From positions 1,392,252-1,454,251 of the forward strand of contig RPFO01000667.1 of the NCBI GenBank assembly GCA_009746045.1: a stretch of DNA of 62,000 nt, written 5' to 3'. The notes under the pieces were generated by a model. The model made no database searches. It saw only the letters and a program-made list of their open reading frames with translations, and was not told the origin of the DNA. Made by a program: the position numbers and the translations under genes. Source of the stretch: Mesostigma viride. Its lineage: Eukaryota; Streptophyta; Mesostigmatophyceae; Mesostigmatales; Mesostigmataceae. Positions 50,860-60,847 of the stretch are shown piece after piece. Position 1 is the stretch's first letter. Every line of letters begins with the position of its first letter.

Positions 50860-51257
50860 TCAATCCTTTTTAACCACAGTAATGGATAGGGAACCAAACT
50901 CTAAGGTGAGAGGAGTATCTGAGCTAGATGAGGATGCAGCCCGTCTAGGGGGAGAAGAAGGAGGGGTAGCAAAGACTAGAGATTCCACGGGAGGACGACC
51001 ATGAGGAATAGAGCGTACATGTAGCCGCCTAAATCTGATTCACTATGGTCTATAAGCCGGAACTGCTGAGCTTCTTCAAAGGTCACAAATTTCTTATACC
51101 TAACTACGTTATATATACGGTTCTGAACTATCTTCCTAGCGTCGGACCAAGAAAGGAAAATGGCGGACCATTGAGGCGTTATCACTACGTAATATTTGAC
51201 TAAGATATTATCGCTGGAAGAATGGGAAGGAGCAGTAAAAGCACGCCGCTGGCTCAT
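50860..51257 (-). pseudogene. ORF0 upstream of gag: RNase H1/Caulimo_VI-like hybrid-binding domain
   Basis: From ATG 51257 (MSQRRAF) the text KYYVVITPQWSAIFLSWSDA and YKKFVTFEEAQQFRL matches the short alpha/beta domain at the N-terminus of RNase H1 and in caulimovirus P6 (kYYvV..G...GIf.sW, YKkF.t.eEA). After one frame change (about 51010) a Ser/Pro-rich tail ends LTLEFGSLSITVVKKD at stop 50860-50862. It lies between the 5' LTR and gag. This domain binds RNA/DNA hybrids in RNase H1; the role here is unknown. Confidence 0.65.
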
Positions 51258-51766
51258 GGTAACGCACCTGGTAGGTCTTGTGACGTCACGCTAGAAGTAG
51301 GAGTAGGCGACTTAGCTGGGTTATCTGGAGCACCGAAAGCAGCACGAGGGCGGCAATAGTCCAGCGCTCGTCCTAAAATCAGCGACCAGTCTCTCTGCGG
51401 GTGCGGCCGTCTAATAAACAGCAGCACGAAAGAAAAGGTGTAGTCTACCACGACGCTAATCGTCTCACTATTGCCGAACCGAACATTTATCCTCTATCTA
51501 CGACAGGAAGCAACCATGCGCAGGAAAACAAAGCGAAGGAGCTATCTAGCAAAGCGAAGGAGCTATCTATAAAAGGGTTTTTCCGCTACGAGCAGGTCTA
51601 GCATCTAGGCAGAGCGTGTCCCGAACCGGGCAGCACTACTCTCCCAGCTTGAAGGCGACCCGCCCATTACCTGTCAAGAAAGTGTCGTCTTCGTTTCCCT
51701 GGACGCGGAAGGGTTCTTGCAAAGGCGTATGTGACAAGGGACTGTCGTCTCGCTCTCTACCTACGA
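51258..51766 (-). other. Gypsy 5' leader
   Basis: Contains a short minus-strand open frame 51451-51254 ending at the ORF0 start, and CTAGCAAAGCGAAGGAGCTA repeated in part at 51529 and 51549. No firm function. Confidence 0.4.
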
Positions 51767-51783
51767 AAGTTCCTCCGGAACCA
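51767..51783 (-). other. Primer binding site of the Gypsy element
   Basis: On the minus strand TGGTTCCGGAGGAACTT starts one base after the 5' LTR. It begins with TGG as needed to pair with a tRNA 3' CCA end. The tRNA was not identified. Confidence 0.65.
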
Positions 51784-51784
51784 T

Positions 51785-52344
51785 TGTTACGTCCTAAACT
51801 TCTACCACCACCTCTACCTCTACCCGGCCGGCCTAACCCAACCTAAATTAGTCAGGCCACCTCTACTCAATCCCCTAGCGAAAGACGAACGAGACGGAGC
51901 AGATCTCAATGCATTCACGTATGTATTACTGTAATACGCCATAAGCCATTTACACGAACCCGTTTACTCCAGGAATAGAGGAAGGAAACACAACTACACT
52001 GCCGTGACCCAAGCTAATATGTGTTAATTCATTTAACACACGCCGAGTGCAAACACGAGGGGTAGAACGTGCATAAATGATCACCAACGGTCCAGCATGC
52101 TCGGGCCGACCTGGCCCAGGCTCGCCTACAAATGTACAGATGCACGCTGGTCCACTACATTCTGCCCAAAGGATAAGAACCACTAGTAAAGTACGCGGCG
52201 CGACGCCCAAAAGCATCCAATGCACCACAGTACTGTCACGAGGACAACAGTGTCCCAGTACAAACTACACGTAACCTAGGAACGACCGAGGCAAAGGACC
52301 TAATTTACGTCCGTAACTACGACGAATTGTTACGCGACGTAACA
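51785..52344 (-). repeat. 5' LTR of the Gypsy element
   Basis: 560 bp, TGTTACG...CGTAACA, near-identical to 32036-32592. Followed on the plus strand by target duplication GCCCC and then element A sequence. Confidence 0.95.
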
Positions 52345-52349
52345 GCCCC

Positions 52350-52672
52350 CAGACCCATGTGAGTCATACATGTATTCAAGGAGACAACGATTCCAGTCCA
52401 TGGCAGGATATATAAAGGATACCAACCCCAAGTCGGTGGGGGTGTGCATGTGACCCAATTCAGTACAAGTGTAATAACAGTGATTCGGGCCGTGGCGCCA
52501 GCAAACCTGTCACTCAAGGTTACATTATAGATACTCATTCCATCTCCGCCTCCACATCATTGAGGATGTAATATACGCGACAACTATTAACGTGGTCGCA
52601 TGGCGGTCACGCGACGCCTTATCAACGCCTAGCGTCTGCGTGTCGTAATTTAATTTTTTAATATTAATGCAC
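52350..52672 (+). mobile_element. LINE 3' end inside element A
   Basis: Collinear with 48425-48755 of element B, including GTCACGCGACGCC and the AT-rich tail. It marks the resumption of element A after the Gypsy element. Confidence 0.6.
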
Positions 52673-54284
52673 AGTCACCATTTTACCGCGCTCTGGCCTG
52701 CACTTAACCCTTGGATGACCAGTGTGTAACTCTACCCCTAATTATGGCTGGTTGCACCTTACATGATAATGTCCAGAAACCAGCCTGATAACAATCTAGT
52801 GTCCATACCATGGGACCAAAGCACACGCATGTATAGGGAGTTACTTCGGGGTCATGTCATAATTAGTCATGTTGAAATGTCCTATGGGTGCTAAATACAG
52901 CACTAATCTCAGGGGGGTGCACGGGTGCGATAAAAAAGACACTTACAATGCAATGTTAAGTGATAATGCAGTATTAGACGTCTTCACAAACCAAGGCCCA
53001 AATGCACACGTAGCAAGGGGGTGCAAGGGGCGGTGTTACCCATGCATCCAGAACATGAGAAATGACCTCCATATGCATGCATAGGATGAAAATATGCAAA
53101 CACTGCATCGAACTTCTTTTCTACGTCAGCAAGGCACTGGGGCCTCCATAGATGTTGCATGGACTGCACAACTGCACAAGCGTCCTTTACTAGCAAAGCC
53201 AAAATTAAGGCTGACAAATAACTGGCCATGATACCATCTTTCCTGAAGAATTTAGGCAATAGAAACCATCGTGCTACCATCTATACAACTTCTTTAGATT
53301 TTAAATCAATTGTCATTCTAGAATATCAGGTACAGACGCAGCTAATCATGAACAAAACTGATGAAAATCTTACGACGACGGTTGTACAAAACCACAACCA
53401 CAAACTAGTACACAGCAGGAGTATAGTAAGTTAGTAGCCAACTTAACACCACAAACCTTAAACAACGTGTCCGAGATTACTTACCGAATGATATAACGAC
53501 TTTACCTTGTTGACGGTACCCGCAGGGACACTAAAGTGCGCCATGCCAAAACCGCAAATAGAAGGCTAGCAGAATTAAGCTAGCAATCTCATGACAGAAA
53601 GGCAATTTCATCACTGCGTCGAGACTTTCCTGGCCCTGAACGATGATGAAATACGCGAAATACATCATACGAAAACTACTGGTTGCGAAAAATTCAATGA
53701 TACAGAAGCTAATAACAAGTGCTAGCTTTCATCGTCACCCCCGTGATGATTAACGCGTGTAGACGCAGTAAAAACCAGCCCGAGATAATGTGCGCGCATC
53801 ATTAGATGTTGGGCGACTGCGGCTATAGCATTTTTCTAACGTACCAATCATGCCTACAAAATTTTGGAACGCCTCCATGCATCCATGCTCCTGCACCATG
53901 CAATCCGTTTAGTAGTACGAGCTATGAATGTCCGTGTCTCAGGCACTTATGCACGCAAAACATAGCAAAACATGATCATCCGCCTGTGAGGCGGTGAAAC
54001 GCATATAATTACACAACGTGCCCCTGACAGTCTACAATATACATACAATGCCCTTGCTAACTCCACGCCGCTCATTTCAGTTCGGTTGATTCTTCGCGCC
54101 GGTCAGCCAAGGAGTGACATACTTCACGTCGGGGTGTATCTTTAGTTGCGATACCACGCGTTGGCCGATTCGCAACTTTTTGTCCAAATCGGTCCGCGCA
54201 AGAATCGGAACAAAAGTGTTTTTTGGTCCTCCTTTGCGTAGTTGCGATTCTTGTAATTGCGATAAGTACTGCAGGTGACCCCTG

Positions 54285-55562
54285 TTGTACCTCGCCGGCT
54301 TTTTGGCCATGTGGCCAGTGACGTGGCACGTGGGTGGAGCTATCTGGGGTCGGTCGACAGAAGGTTTCGCCGTATCAGGTGGCCTTTGAGGCGGATCTGC
54401 GGGCACATCCCGGATGTCTAATTCGGTCTATGACGCCGGCGGGCCGTCAGGCCCTTGTAGCGGCCGGCGCAGCAAAGGCGTTCCACCGGACGTTAAATCG
54501 GTTATAAGAGAGCCGTGACGGATATATAGCGGAATGATCCTGTCACCTCGCTTCAATCTACTAAGTCAGGGTTGGTCCTGTGCATCAACCTCTGGAGGAA
54601 ATGGTATTACTAACCCGTGGGAGCACCGGGGTTGGGACATAGTACTCCTATAGTAACATATGGTACTTCATTTCTTGCCCATCCACATCCTTAGGCTCTG
54701 GGCACATCTATCTTACGGTAGGGACAACCGACCCCCGCGGAGGGGGAGGAGTGTTGCGGCCCGACCCTTAGAACGGGCGCAACTATGGAATAAATTAGGC
54801 AGTTTGGCCTGTCGTTCTAATTTGTATGGAACTTTGATAGTCAGTACGTGATTTGGACTAGTTATTTTGGACCTAGGTTGATATATGCGACCTTATTCTA
54901 GGGGCCGGTGCAGTCGCGCCGCGCTGCATGATTGAGATCTTGCCTATACTTATATGCGTGGATCCTGTAGTTAAGGGTCGATGTCGACCCGAGGATCCTA
55001 TGTAGAATGCATGCTTTGGAATTCTCTAGAGGGCCGGCGCTGTATCGGCGCCGTCACAGGTCTAGGTTAAATTGGTCCGAGGACGAGAGTCTCGTCCTCT
55101 TGGTTTGATGAATGTTAAGTGCGATGACGCCTTCATATTGAACCTGGGGCAACTATCCATTAATTGTAATTGGTCTTGCTAGCCTTTATAAGTGTGTATC
55201 AATTAGCTTGGCATCAAGCCGCGGTGCCAGATATCTCACGACTCACGTCGTGAAGCGCAATCTACATTATGTAGGCCACCTTGAATCTTCCTTATACCGG
55301 CATGGTTGATCTTTCGCTACGTAGCTCAGGTTAGAGGGTAAAATCCTGGGACGTAACATCTACAACAGCTATCTACAACACAGTCTCTCTATCTACATCA
55401 GCTACCTACAACAGCTTTAGTACCATATTGAGTCATACCATATGTTTCCCTATATGCTACCTAGTGCTCGCACCAGCCAGGTCGACACCGCCCTTGGTCT
55501 GGCCGGCCCCCAGCGGCTTGGCCAGCCAGGGCGACACATTCTGACCTGGCCTGGCCCCCAGG
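54285..55562 (+). other. Right flank of element A, mostly unrecognised
   Basis: 54285-54510 has the possible DIRS-like continuation. 54540-55360 shows no gene. It has CGGCGC-type inverted motifs and ends with GGACGTAACA, resembling an LTR end but without a matching partner. 55360-55440 is a CTACAACAGCTA-type short repeat. Confidence 0.4.
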
Positions 55563-55778
55563 GCATTCCCATGCAAAAGGGTAGGGAAACCTGTCACGAA
55601 CTACATCCAGATGTTGCTGGACGACCTAGTGGTCCCAGCCCAGTTTGAGAACCGCATCCACTCTCTCTCCCGTCTTTGGACTGCCATGCAGGACAAGACG
55701 CGGTGGCAGAAGATTGTCAAGGCTCACACGCCCGACCCTGTGGGCAAGCCCCCTCCCCCCAAGAGGCAGAGGCGTTTT
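55563..55778 (+). pseudogene. End of an unidentified reading frame split by the Copia-like element
   Basis: Open text including YIQMLLDDLVVPAQFENRIH, WTAMQDKTRWQKIVKAHTPD and a basic PPPPKRQRRF is cut by the Copia-like LTR at 55779. Removing element and target duplication gives two more codons (Asp, Glu) and TAG at 59260-59262. Family not recognised. It could be a host exon or the end of an older transposon ORF. Confidence 0.5.
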
Positions 55779-56066
55779 TGTCAGAAAATCTGGCACTGTT
55801 TGCCACGTGTGACAACTTTTTTACTTCTGGACTACAATACTTTTTCATCCGTTGGTAGCGGGTGGCATTTATTTGTCACTTTAGCAATTAGGATGACATT
55901 TGACGTACTTTTGGTCAAGAACCTGATCGTTGGTAGCCAGGGAACCGAGTGTTACCCTTTGCAATTAGATCAGCTAACTCTTCACCGGAATTGTTTCTAA
56001 ATATTTGCAATGTTTTGACGATGCTATGTAGAATTTGTGACGAATTTGTTTAGTCGACAGTTATCA

Positions 56067-56074
56067 TATAAAAA
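56067..56074 (+). promoter_or_regulatory. LTR TATA box
   Basis: TATAAAAA in the 5' LTR, also present in the 3' LTR near 58819; likely promoter of the element. Confidence 0.5.
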
Positions 56075-56452
56075 GGGTGTGCCGAACGACAGTACAGCTC
56101 GAACATGTAGACACTCATCAGGGTGTCGGCACCTTTATCGAATATTCCTGAACCTTATCTTCTCGATGATGCTCTAGAACATTCGAGACACCTTATCGGC
56201 ATCTAGTTCATCTTATCGGCATCTTTTCAGCATCAATGCCTTGGTCGACACAAGATATAAAAACGTAATCTATTTTCTAATGAAAGACACCTTGTTGGTC
56301 CAACTCACACCCTTGTTGGGAATTCCTTGTTGGAAAGACCTTGTTGGTCGGAGTCGTCACCCTTGTTGGGTCGATTCCCTTGTTGGGAAGGCCTTGTTGG
56401 CCATGTCTTTGGTCACTACGCAATTTAATCATTAATACAATATATATTGAGG

Positions 56453-56814
56453 CCATGTTTGGGGCCATGGGGCCCCTGACCTCCGCCTTCTTCAAGGAGT
56501 GTTGCCGGCTCCGGGAGGACCGGCTGGACCTGGAGGGCCAGCGGGCCCCATGGTCGGCGCGGACCTGGACGTCATATCAATTGGCGTCAGCGCTTGTCGG
56601 TGGCGCTGACTCGGGCCATGGCTGACATCATGCTCCGCCGTACGCGGGCTGATTTTGCGGTGCAGCAGGGCTATTAGACTAGGTTCCTCCCGTTAGGCGT
56701 TTCCATTGGTCTTATCGTAGTATAGAGCTTTGACATGGCTCTGTATATAGGTTTATAGCTGGGCGTTTGCTTTGGTTTGAGTGATTTCACTCTGCTGTAA
56801 GTAATTATATTTTT
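56453..56814 (+). mobile_element. Insertion in the 5' LTR with 14-bp target duplication and coding-like text
   Basis: Bounded by AATATATATTGAGG (56439-56452 and 56815-56828); the 3' LTR has the empty site. The 362 bp start with open text MFGAMGPLTSAFFKECCRLR and, in another frame, RQRLSVALTRAMADIMLRRT ending at TAG (about 56675), followed by 130 bp of AT-rich, UTR-like sequence with TGTAA. It looks like a 3'-end copy of an mRNA or element inserted by LINE machinery. Confidence 0.7.
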
Positions 56815-56872
56815 AATATATATTGAGGTCGAAACGGCTCAAAGATCTTTCCTCCTCCTCCGTAATTTAACA

Positions 56873-56884
56873 TGGTATCGGAGC
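56873..56884 (+). other. Primer binding site, initiator-tRNA-Met type
   Basis: TGGTATCGGAGC abuts the 5' LTR and differs by one base from the common plant Copia site TGGTATCAGAGC. Confidence 0.85.
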
Positions 56885-56974
56885 GAGGGGCCACGGCCGA
56901 CTCCAATATTAATTACGCGTACAACATTTCGTCGTTGAAGTCCTGCAGCAGCCGACCAGCACCTGGCCGCCTGC

Positions 56975-57062
56975 GCACCTAGCCTGCGCACCTGGCCTGT
57001 GCACCTAGCCTGCGCACCTGGCCTGCGCACCTGGCCTGCGCACCTGGCCTGCGCACCGGGCC
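56975..57062 (+). repeat. 14-bp tandem repeat in the Copia-like leader
   Basis: About seven copies of CCTGCGCACCTGG and CCTGCGCACCTAG. Confidence 0.85.
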
Positions 57063-57154
57063 AGAAAGCTTTTTCTGGTTAAATATTTGGTAAACGGCAA
57101 GATTTCATAACTTGTAATTGCCTGACGAAGCCCGGACGCCGCTGGTCTACAGTC

Positions 57155-57577
57155 GTGTTCTTACGTTTCAAGACGTCCCCATCCAGAGCCCTGCCTGCAC
57201 CAAGATTTTTTATGAATCCGTGGTTTCCGCGGGAATCTCGGCGTCTATTCTCGGCAGTACAGCTTTCCCAGCTGCAGGGCGAATCTTTCGACGAATATTG
57301 GGAGAGAGCTAAAGTCGTTTTCACAGACATTTCCAGAATCTTTCCAGATCTTTTCGAGGAGCACACCTACATCAAGTGGCTTTTGCAAGGCCTACGCGCG
57401 GAATTTTTCCATTGTCGGTGGTTCAACCATCCTTTTTTCTCTATCAGTCGTCTGCAAAATCTGGTAAACACACGAGCAATATCTTTGAGGGACCTTGCAC
57501 ACCATTTTTTGGAACTTTCCAAGCTCCAGCGACACCCGAATCATCATGGCTGCGCCAGCTGCAGCCCGAGAAATTAA
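57155..57577 (+). pseudogene. Second gag-like segment before the main gag
   Basis: An open frame with LSQLQGESFDEYWERAKVVF and YIKWLLQGLRAEFFHC resembles the retrotransposon-gag pattern (QGESFDEYWERF..., FLQGL) of Ty3/Gypsy-type gag rather than Copia. It has no clear start and overlaps the start of the next ORF. Possibly captured from another element. Confidence 0.5.
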
Positions 57578-58455
57578 GGAAAACACTGTATTGACTGCGC
57601 TGCGAGGTCTATCATTCAATGGCTCAGATCCAAAGCAGTTCCCCTTTTTTAAAATCAAAGTTGAGGGCCTTTACGACGCCATCGGCTATGATGCAGCCCT
57701 GAGAGGGGAGGCACCTCTGGTCGAAAAGCAGCAAAAGCTCGGCTATGCAAGTCTGGTCGCGGCTTTGGATGGCACAGCCTTGCTCCACGCCGCTCAAGCT
57801 CCCCACAAGTATTTCCACGACTCAGGCCTGGAAAATCTTGTGCGACGTCTATGGACACACGGAAACAACAGCGGCCTACCAAGCCACCACTTTGGATGAA
57901 CTCCTGTCTACTGCGTCGATTCCTGGCGACCAAGTCGTGGCTAACATCAACACCACGGAACGCAAGTTCAAGGAATACAACCTGCTGTCCGCTAACCGTC
58001 TGCATGAGTCGATCCTCGTGACCACCCACCGACGTCGTCTGCCTGCGCAATACGGTCCGGTACTGTCTGCTTACAACCTGCCCGCCGACCTTCCTTGGGC
58101 AGATTACAAGGCGGCTGTCCTCCGAGCAGAAGACCATCTGCGCATCCACCGTGCTCATCCTGGAGATCGGTCCTCAGGGGCCACCACTGGTGTCTACAAC
58201 ACGGAAAGCACTCCCATGCCAACGTCATGTCCCCATTGCTCAGGACCTCTGGACGAAACGGTCTTTGCCACTAAGGTGGTGAAGGGGCCCCCCTGCCCAC
58301 ACTGCAAGAGGCTGGGCCACACCAAGGACAAGTGTTGGGATCTTCATCCTGAGCTGCGCCGGGGTCAGAAGGGTACTGCCAACCTCTCTGAGGACTTGGC
58401 CAATCTCACTCTCAACCAGGAGGCGACGGAACTCCCACCGGGGTTTGTGTTTTGA
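57546..58455 (+). pseudogene. Copia-type gag with zinc knuckle
   Basis: Starts MAAPAAAREIKENTVLTALR at 57546. One frameshift near 57830 leads to ILCDVYGHTETTAAYQ, NLPADLPWADYKAAVLRAED and a zinc knuckle CPHCKRLGHTKDKC (CX2CX4HX4C), ending ELPPGFVF at TGA 58453-58455. The layout is that of Copia-type (UBN2-like) gag. No pol follows. Only one frameshift separates it from an open frame. Confidence 0.82.
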
Positions 58456-58530
58456 TGTAACGGGTGCGTTGGTCCTGGGCCAACCCAGGCCACCCTGACT
58501 TTGGAAACGTGGCTGCACTAGTGAGGGGCC

Positions 58531-59248
58531 TGTCAGAAAATCTAGCACTGTTTGCCACGTGTGACAACTTTTTTACTTCTGGACTACAATACTTTTTCAT
58601 CCGTTGGTAGCGTGTGGCATTTATTTGTCACTTTAGCAATTAGGATGACATTTGACGTACTTTTGGTCAAGAACCTGATCGTTGGTAGCCAGGGAACCGA
58701 GTGTTACCCTTTGCAATTAGATCAGCTAACTCTTCACCGGAATTGTTTCTAAATATTTGCAATGTTTTGACGATGCTATGTAGAATTTGTGACGAATTTG
58801 TTTAGTCGACAGTTATCATATAAAAAGGGTGTGCCGAACGACAGTACAGCTCGAACATGTAGACACTCATCAGGGTGTCGGCACCTTTATCGAATATTCC
58901 TGAACCTTATCTTCTCGATGATGCTCTAGAACATTCGAGACACCTTATCGGCATCTAGTTCATCTTATCGGCATCTTTTCAGCATCAATGCCTTGGTCGA
59001 CACAAGATATAAAAACGTAATCTATTTTCTAATGAAAGACACCTTGTTGGTCCAACTCACACCCTTGTTGGGAATTCCTTGTTGGAAAGACCTTGTTGGT
59101 CGGAGTCGTCACCCTTGTTGGGTCGATTCCCTTGTTGGGAAGGCCTTGTTGGCCATGTCTTTGGTCACTACGCAATTTAATCATTAATACAATATATATT
59201 GAGGTCGAAACGGCTCAAAGATCTTTCCTCCTCCTCCGTAATTTAACA
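58531..59248 (+). repeat. 3' LTR of the Copia-like element
   Basis: 718 bp, TGTCAGAAAATC...AATTTAACA, without the insertion found in the 5' LTR. Confidence 0.95.
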
Positions 59249-59365
59249 GTTTTGATGAGTAGTGTAGTTAGGATTTTCTAGACTAGATAGCTTATAGAGT
59301 TAGGATAGTTCGATTACGCGGCTTCCTCCACCCCACACCCATCCATCATGCATGGAATATGTGCT

Positions 59366-59411
59366 ACATGATCTCCCAACGGAGGCATGTTATAATTTAA
59401 TTTTTTTTTTA
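59366..59411 (+). mobile_element. LINE 3' tip
   Basis: GTGCTACATGATCTCCCAAC, GGAGGCATGTTATAATTTAA and a T-tract: terminal hairpin TCTCCCAACGGAGG and AT-rich tail of the same family as 13361-13414. Confidence 0.6.
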
Positions 59412-59599
59412 ATATGTTTCCCACATTCTTAGGCACAGGCGCCTAGGCCTAGCCGGGCACCTGGCCCGCACAGATCAGGTAGAAGCATCTGACTGAGGTA
59501 GCCGGCACCTAGCCCTAGACTCGGCATGGACATGTGCTACACTAGACGCGACGGGCTCACGCCCGGCCGGGCAGCCTCCTGGTTTGTCTGTAATATGAA

Positions 59600-59845
59600 G
59601 GCAGATGGTACGCAAGGATAGATGGCAAGTAGTGATGAAGGAGACCACCCCCAAGTCTGTGGGGGCTCCGCGTGTGACCGCGTATGGCATTCATAGCGAT
59701 TCGGGCCGCGGTGCCCACACCCCTGTAACTAGGACCTAGATCTAAGCTTACACCATGGATCCATTCCATCCCATGTTCCCCTCCCACTGAGGACTTATGC
59801 TCACGTGACGCAGTCACGTGTCTATGAATTAATTAATTAATTAAT
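59600..59845 (+). mobile_element. LINE 3' end with CACGTGAC hairpin
   Basis: Ends with CACGTGACGCAGTCACGTG (8-bp stem, 3-base loop), GTCTATG and (AATT)n. The last 70 bp match the insertion 27700-27770 on the other strand; the upstream part resembles 48440-48600. The left end is not defined. Confidence 0.65.
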
Positions 59846-60265
59846 GCCAGTAGCCAATTAATTGGAATAATCCTTAGAAAGGCAAACATTCTTTTGCGTA
59901 TCCATTTCACACCGCGCCCCCGCAGAGTAGGACGGTCCTTTTAGATATCAAAAATACAAACGTGAAAACCCTTATATCAAGGAGACAACCAGCGCAGGCC
60001 AGAAATCGGGAGAATCCGGACCATGGCAGCTCGAGCCTGCCGTTATCTTGTCCGCGTAGGATGATGAATATGAATGGTGGTGGAAATGTGTAGCCTTGTG
60101 CATTGATGGGGACGTGGCGCGCCGAATATTTTCCGCGCCAAAAAATTCGCGATACCGTCCGTACGGTGTATAATGTGTGCCCGGACCGCTCAATCAATTA
60201 ACCCTCGCGGAGGTGGCCATGGCGGCTTGCCTTCAGGCAATTGAATTGAATTGAATTGAATTGTA
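59846..60265. other. Short intergenic stretch
   Basis: A 96-codon open frame on the minus strand (60197-59907) has no recognisable features. An (AATTG)n repeat at 60238-60262 is the tail of the LINE fragment that follows. Confidence 0.4.
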
Positions 60266-60600
60266 ACATAACTCCGTTGGGAGTATATGTAGCACATAGC
60301 CCTTGAGAGGGGGCATATGGCCTATCATACATCCTAAGCTACTTCCTGCAAGGGTGGGGATGTAAAGGACCCTTGCTCTAGGTGCACCAGGGCACTTGCA
60401 TCCCCATGATCTTCAAGCTATGCCCAGCGAAGGGGGAGCCTGTCATGGGGGGGAAGATCAGCATAGCTATACAAAAGCTAGGGCATGGCGTCTCAGCAGA
60501 GAATTACTCCCTGCATGGGCACAACATAACTAAATAAAGCTAGGCATCATCTGGAGTGTGGCTCATCACAGGCACACATGTACATGATTAAATAAAGCGC
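60266..60600 (-). mobile_element. LINE 3' UTR fragment
   Basis: Matches 10115-10480 and 43484-43810. On the minus strand it ends in ACTCCCAACGGAGT, GTTAC and (CAATT)n. Confidence 0.8.
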
Positions 60601-60847
60601 ATGGCTTAGCTCGCTTTGCACCTGAGCCGGAGCCCGCGCTGCGAACCCTTCTCTCCTATCAATGACGACGCTCGCGGCCCCGCGGCTCCGCGGCTTTAGC
60701 AGTGGGATCTGCCTAACTCCCCTTCCCGCCCCTTTGCCTTCGCAGCCCTCGGGCTGTCGGAGAGAGAGCACCGGGTCGGCAGTGAGCCAGGTTCGCCCCG
60801 CCTCGCGCGGCCGCCTCCGAAACCTCCTCAGACTGCACGCATTTCTT

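Larger units (their letters stand above)
32036..52344 (-). mobile_element. Ty3/Gypsy LTR retrotransposon with four nested insertions
   Basis: LTRs 32036-32592 and 51785-52344 (TGTTACG...CGTAACA), 5-bp target duplication GCCCC (32031-32035 and 52345-52349), primer site, polypurine tract, and order ORF0-gag-PR-RT-RH-IN-3' ORF on the minus strand. IN after RNase H marks Ty3/Gypsy. Insertions at 36043-37731, 41666-43438, 43470-43870 and 45262-50774 remove about 9.4 kb, leaving an element of roughly 10.9 kb. The target was element A; element B shows the empty site. Confidence 0.95.
29595..54284 (+). mobile_element. DNA element A: TIR element (TA target), carrying all nested insertions
   Basis: Ends CAGGGGTCACCCGCAGTAGA (left) and, inverted on the right, CAGGGGTCACCTGCAGTACT match the TIRs of element B. 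TA precedes the left end. Its own sequence is 29595-30037, 30721-32035 and 52350-54284, about 3.7 kb. It contains a 38-bp minisatellite, a LINE 3' end and no transposase. About 250 bp at 53850-54065 absent from B lie between CTAAC repeats. It interrupts the RNase H frame of the DIRS-like element. Confidence 0.85.
25748..54540 (+). mobile_element. DIRS-like (RT plus RNase H) retroelement, split by element A
   Basis: The left part (25748-29594) has gag-like, RT and RNase H text in several frames. The right part after element A (54285 to about 54510) has an open stretch with VAFEADLRAHPGCLIRSM that may be the continuation. RNase H follows RT as in DIRS and Ty3 elements, and the fused text resembles DIRS. 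No tyrosine recombinase or terminal repeat was found, so class and outer limits are uncertain. Confidence 0.5.
55779..56872 (+). repeat. 5' LTR, enlarged by a 362-bp insertion
   Basis: Same as 58531-59248 except for 56453-56814 plus a 14-bp duplication. Contains the CCTTGTTGG-rich tract (56288-56400). Confidence 0.95.
55779..59248 (+). mobile_element. Copia-like gag-only LTR retrotransposon (TR-GAG type)
   Basis: LTRs 55779-56872 and 58531-59248 (TGTCAG...TTTAACA), target duplication GTTTT (55774-55778, 59249-59253), primer site, gag-like reading frames and a purine-rich GTGAGGGGCC before the 3' LTR. The internal region is only 1658 bp and has no protease, integrase or RT, so movement needs another element's enzymes. 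Confidence 0.92.

Noticed and set aside
50860-51257. Integrated caulimovirus
   Set aside because: The P6-like domain is only a short shared fold. The element has integrase, LTRs and a 5-bp target duplication, so it is a Ty3/Gypsy retrotransposon.
54285-55360. Solo LTR (TGTT...AACA)
   Set aside because: No second copy, no target duplication, and its left end coincides with the end of element A.
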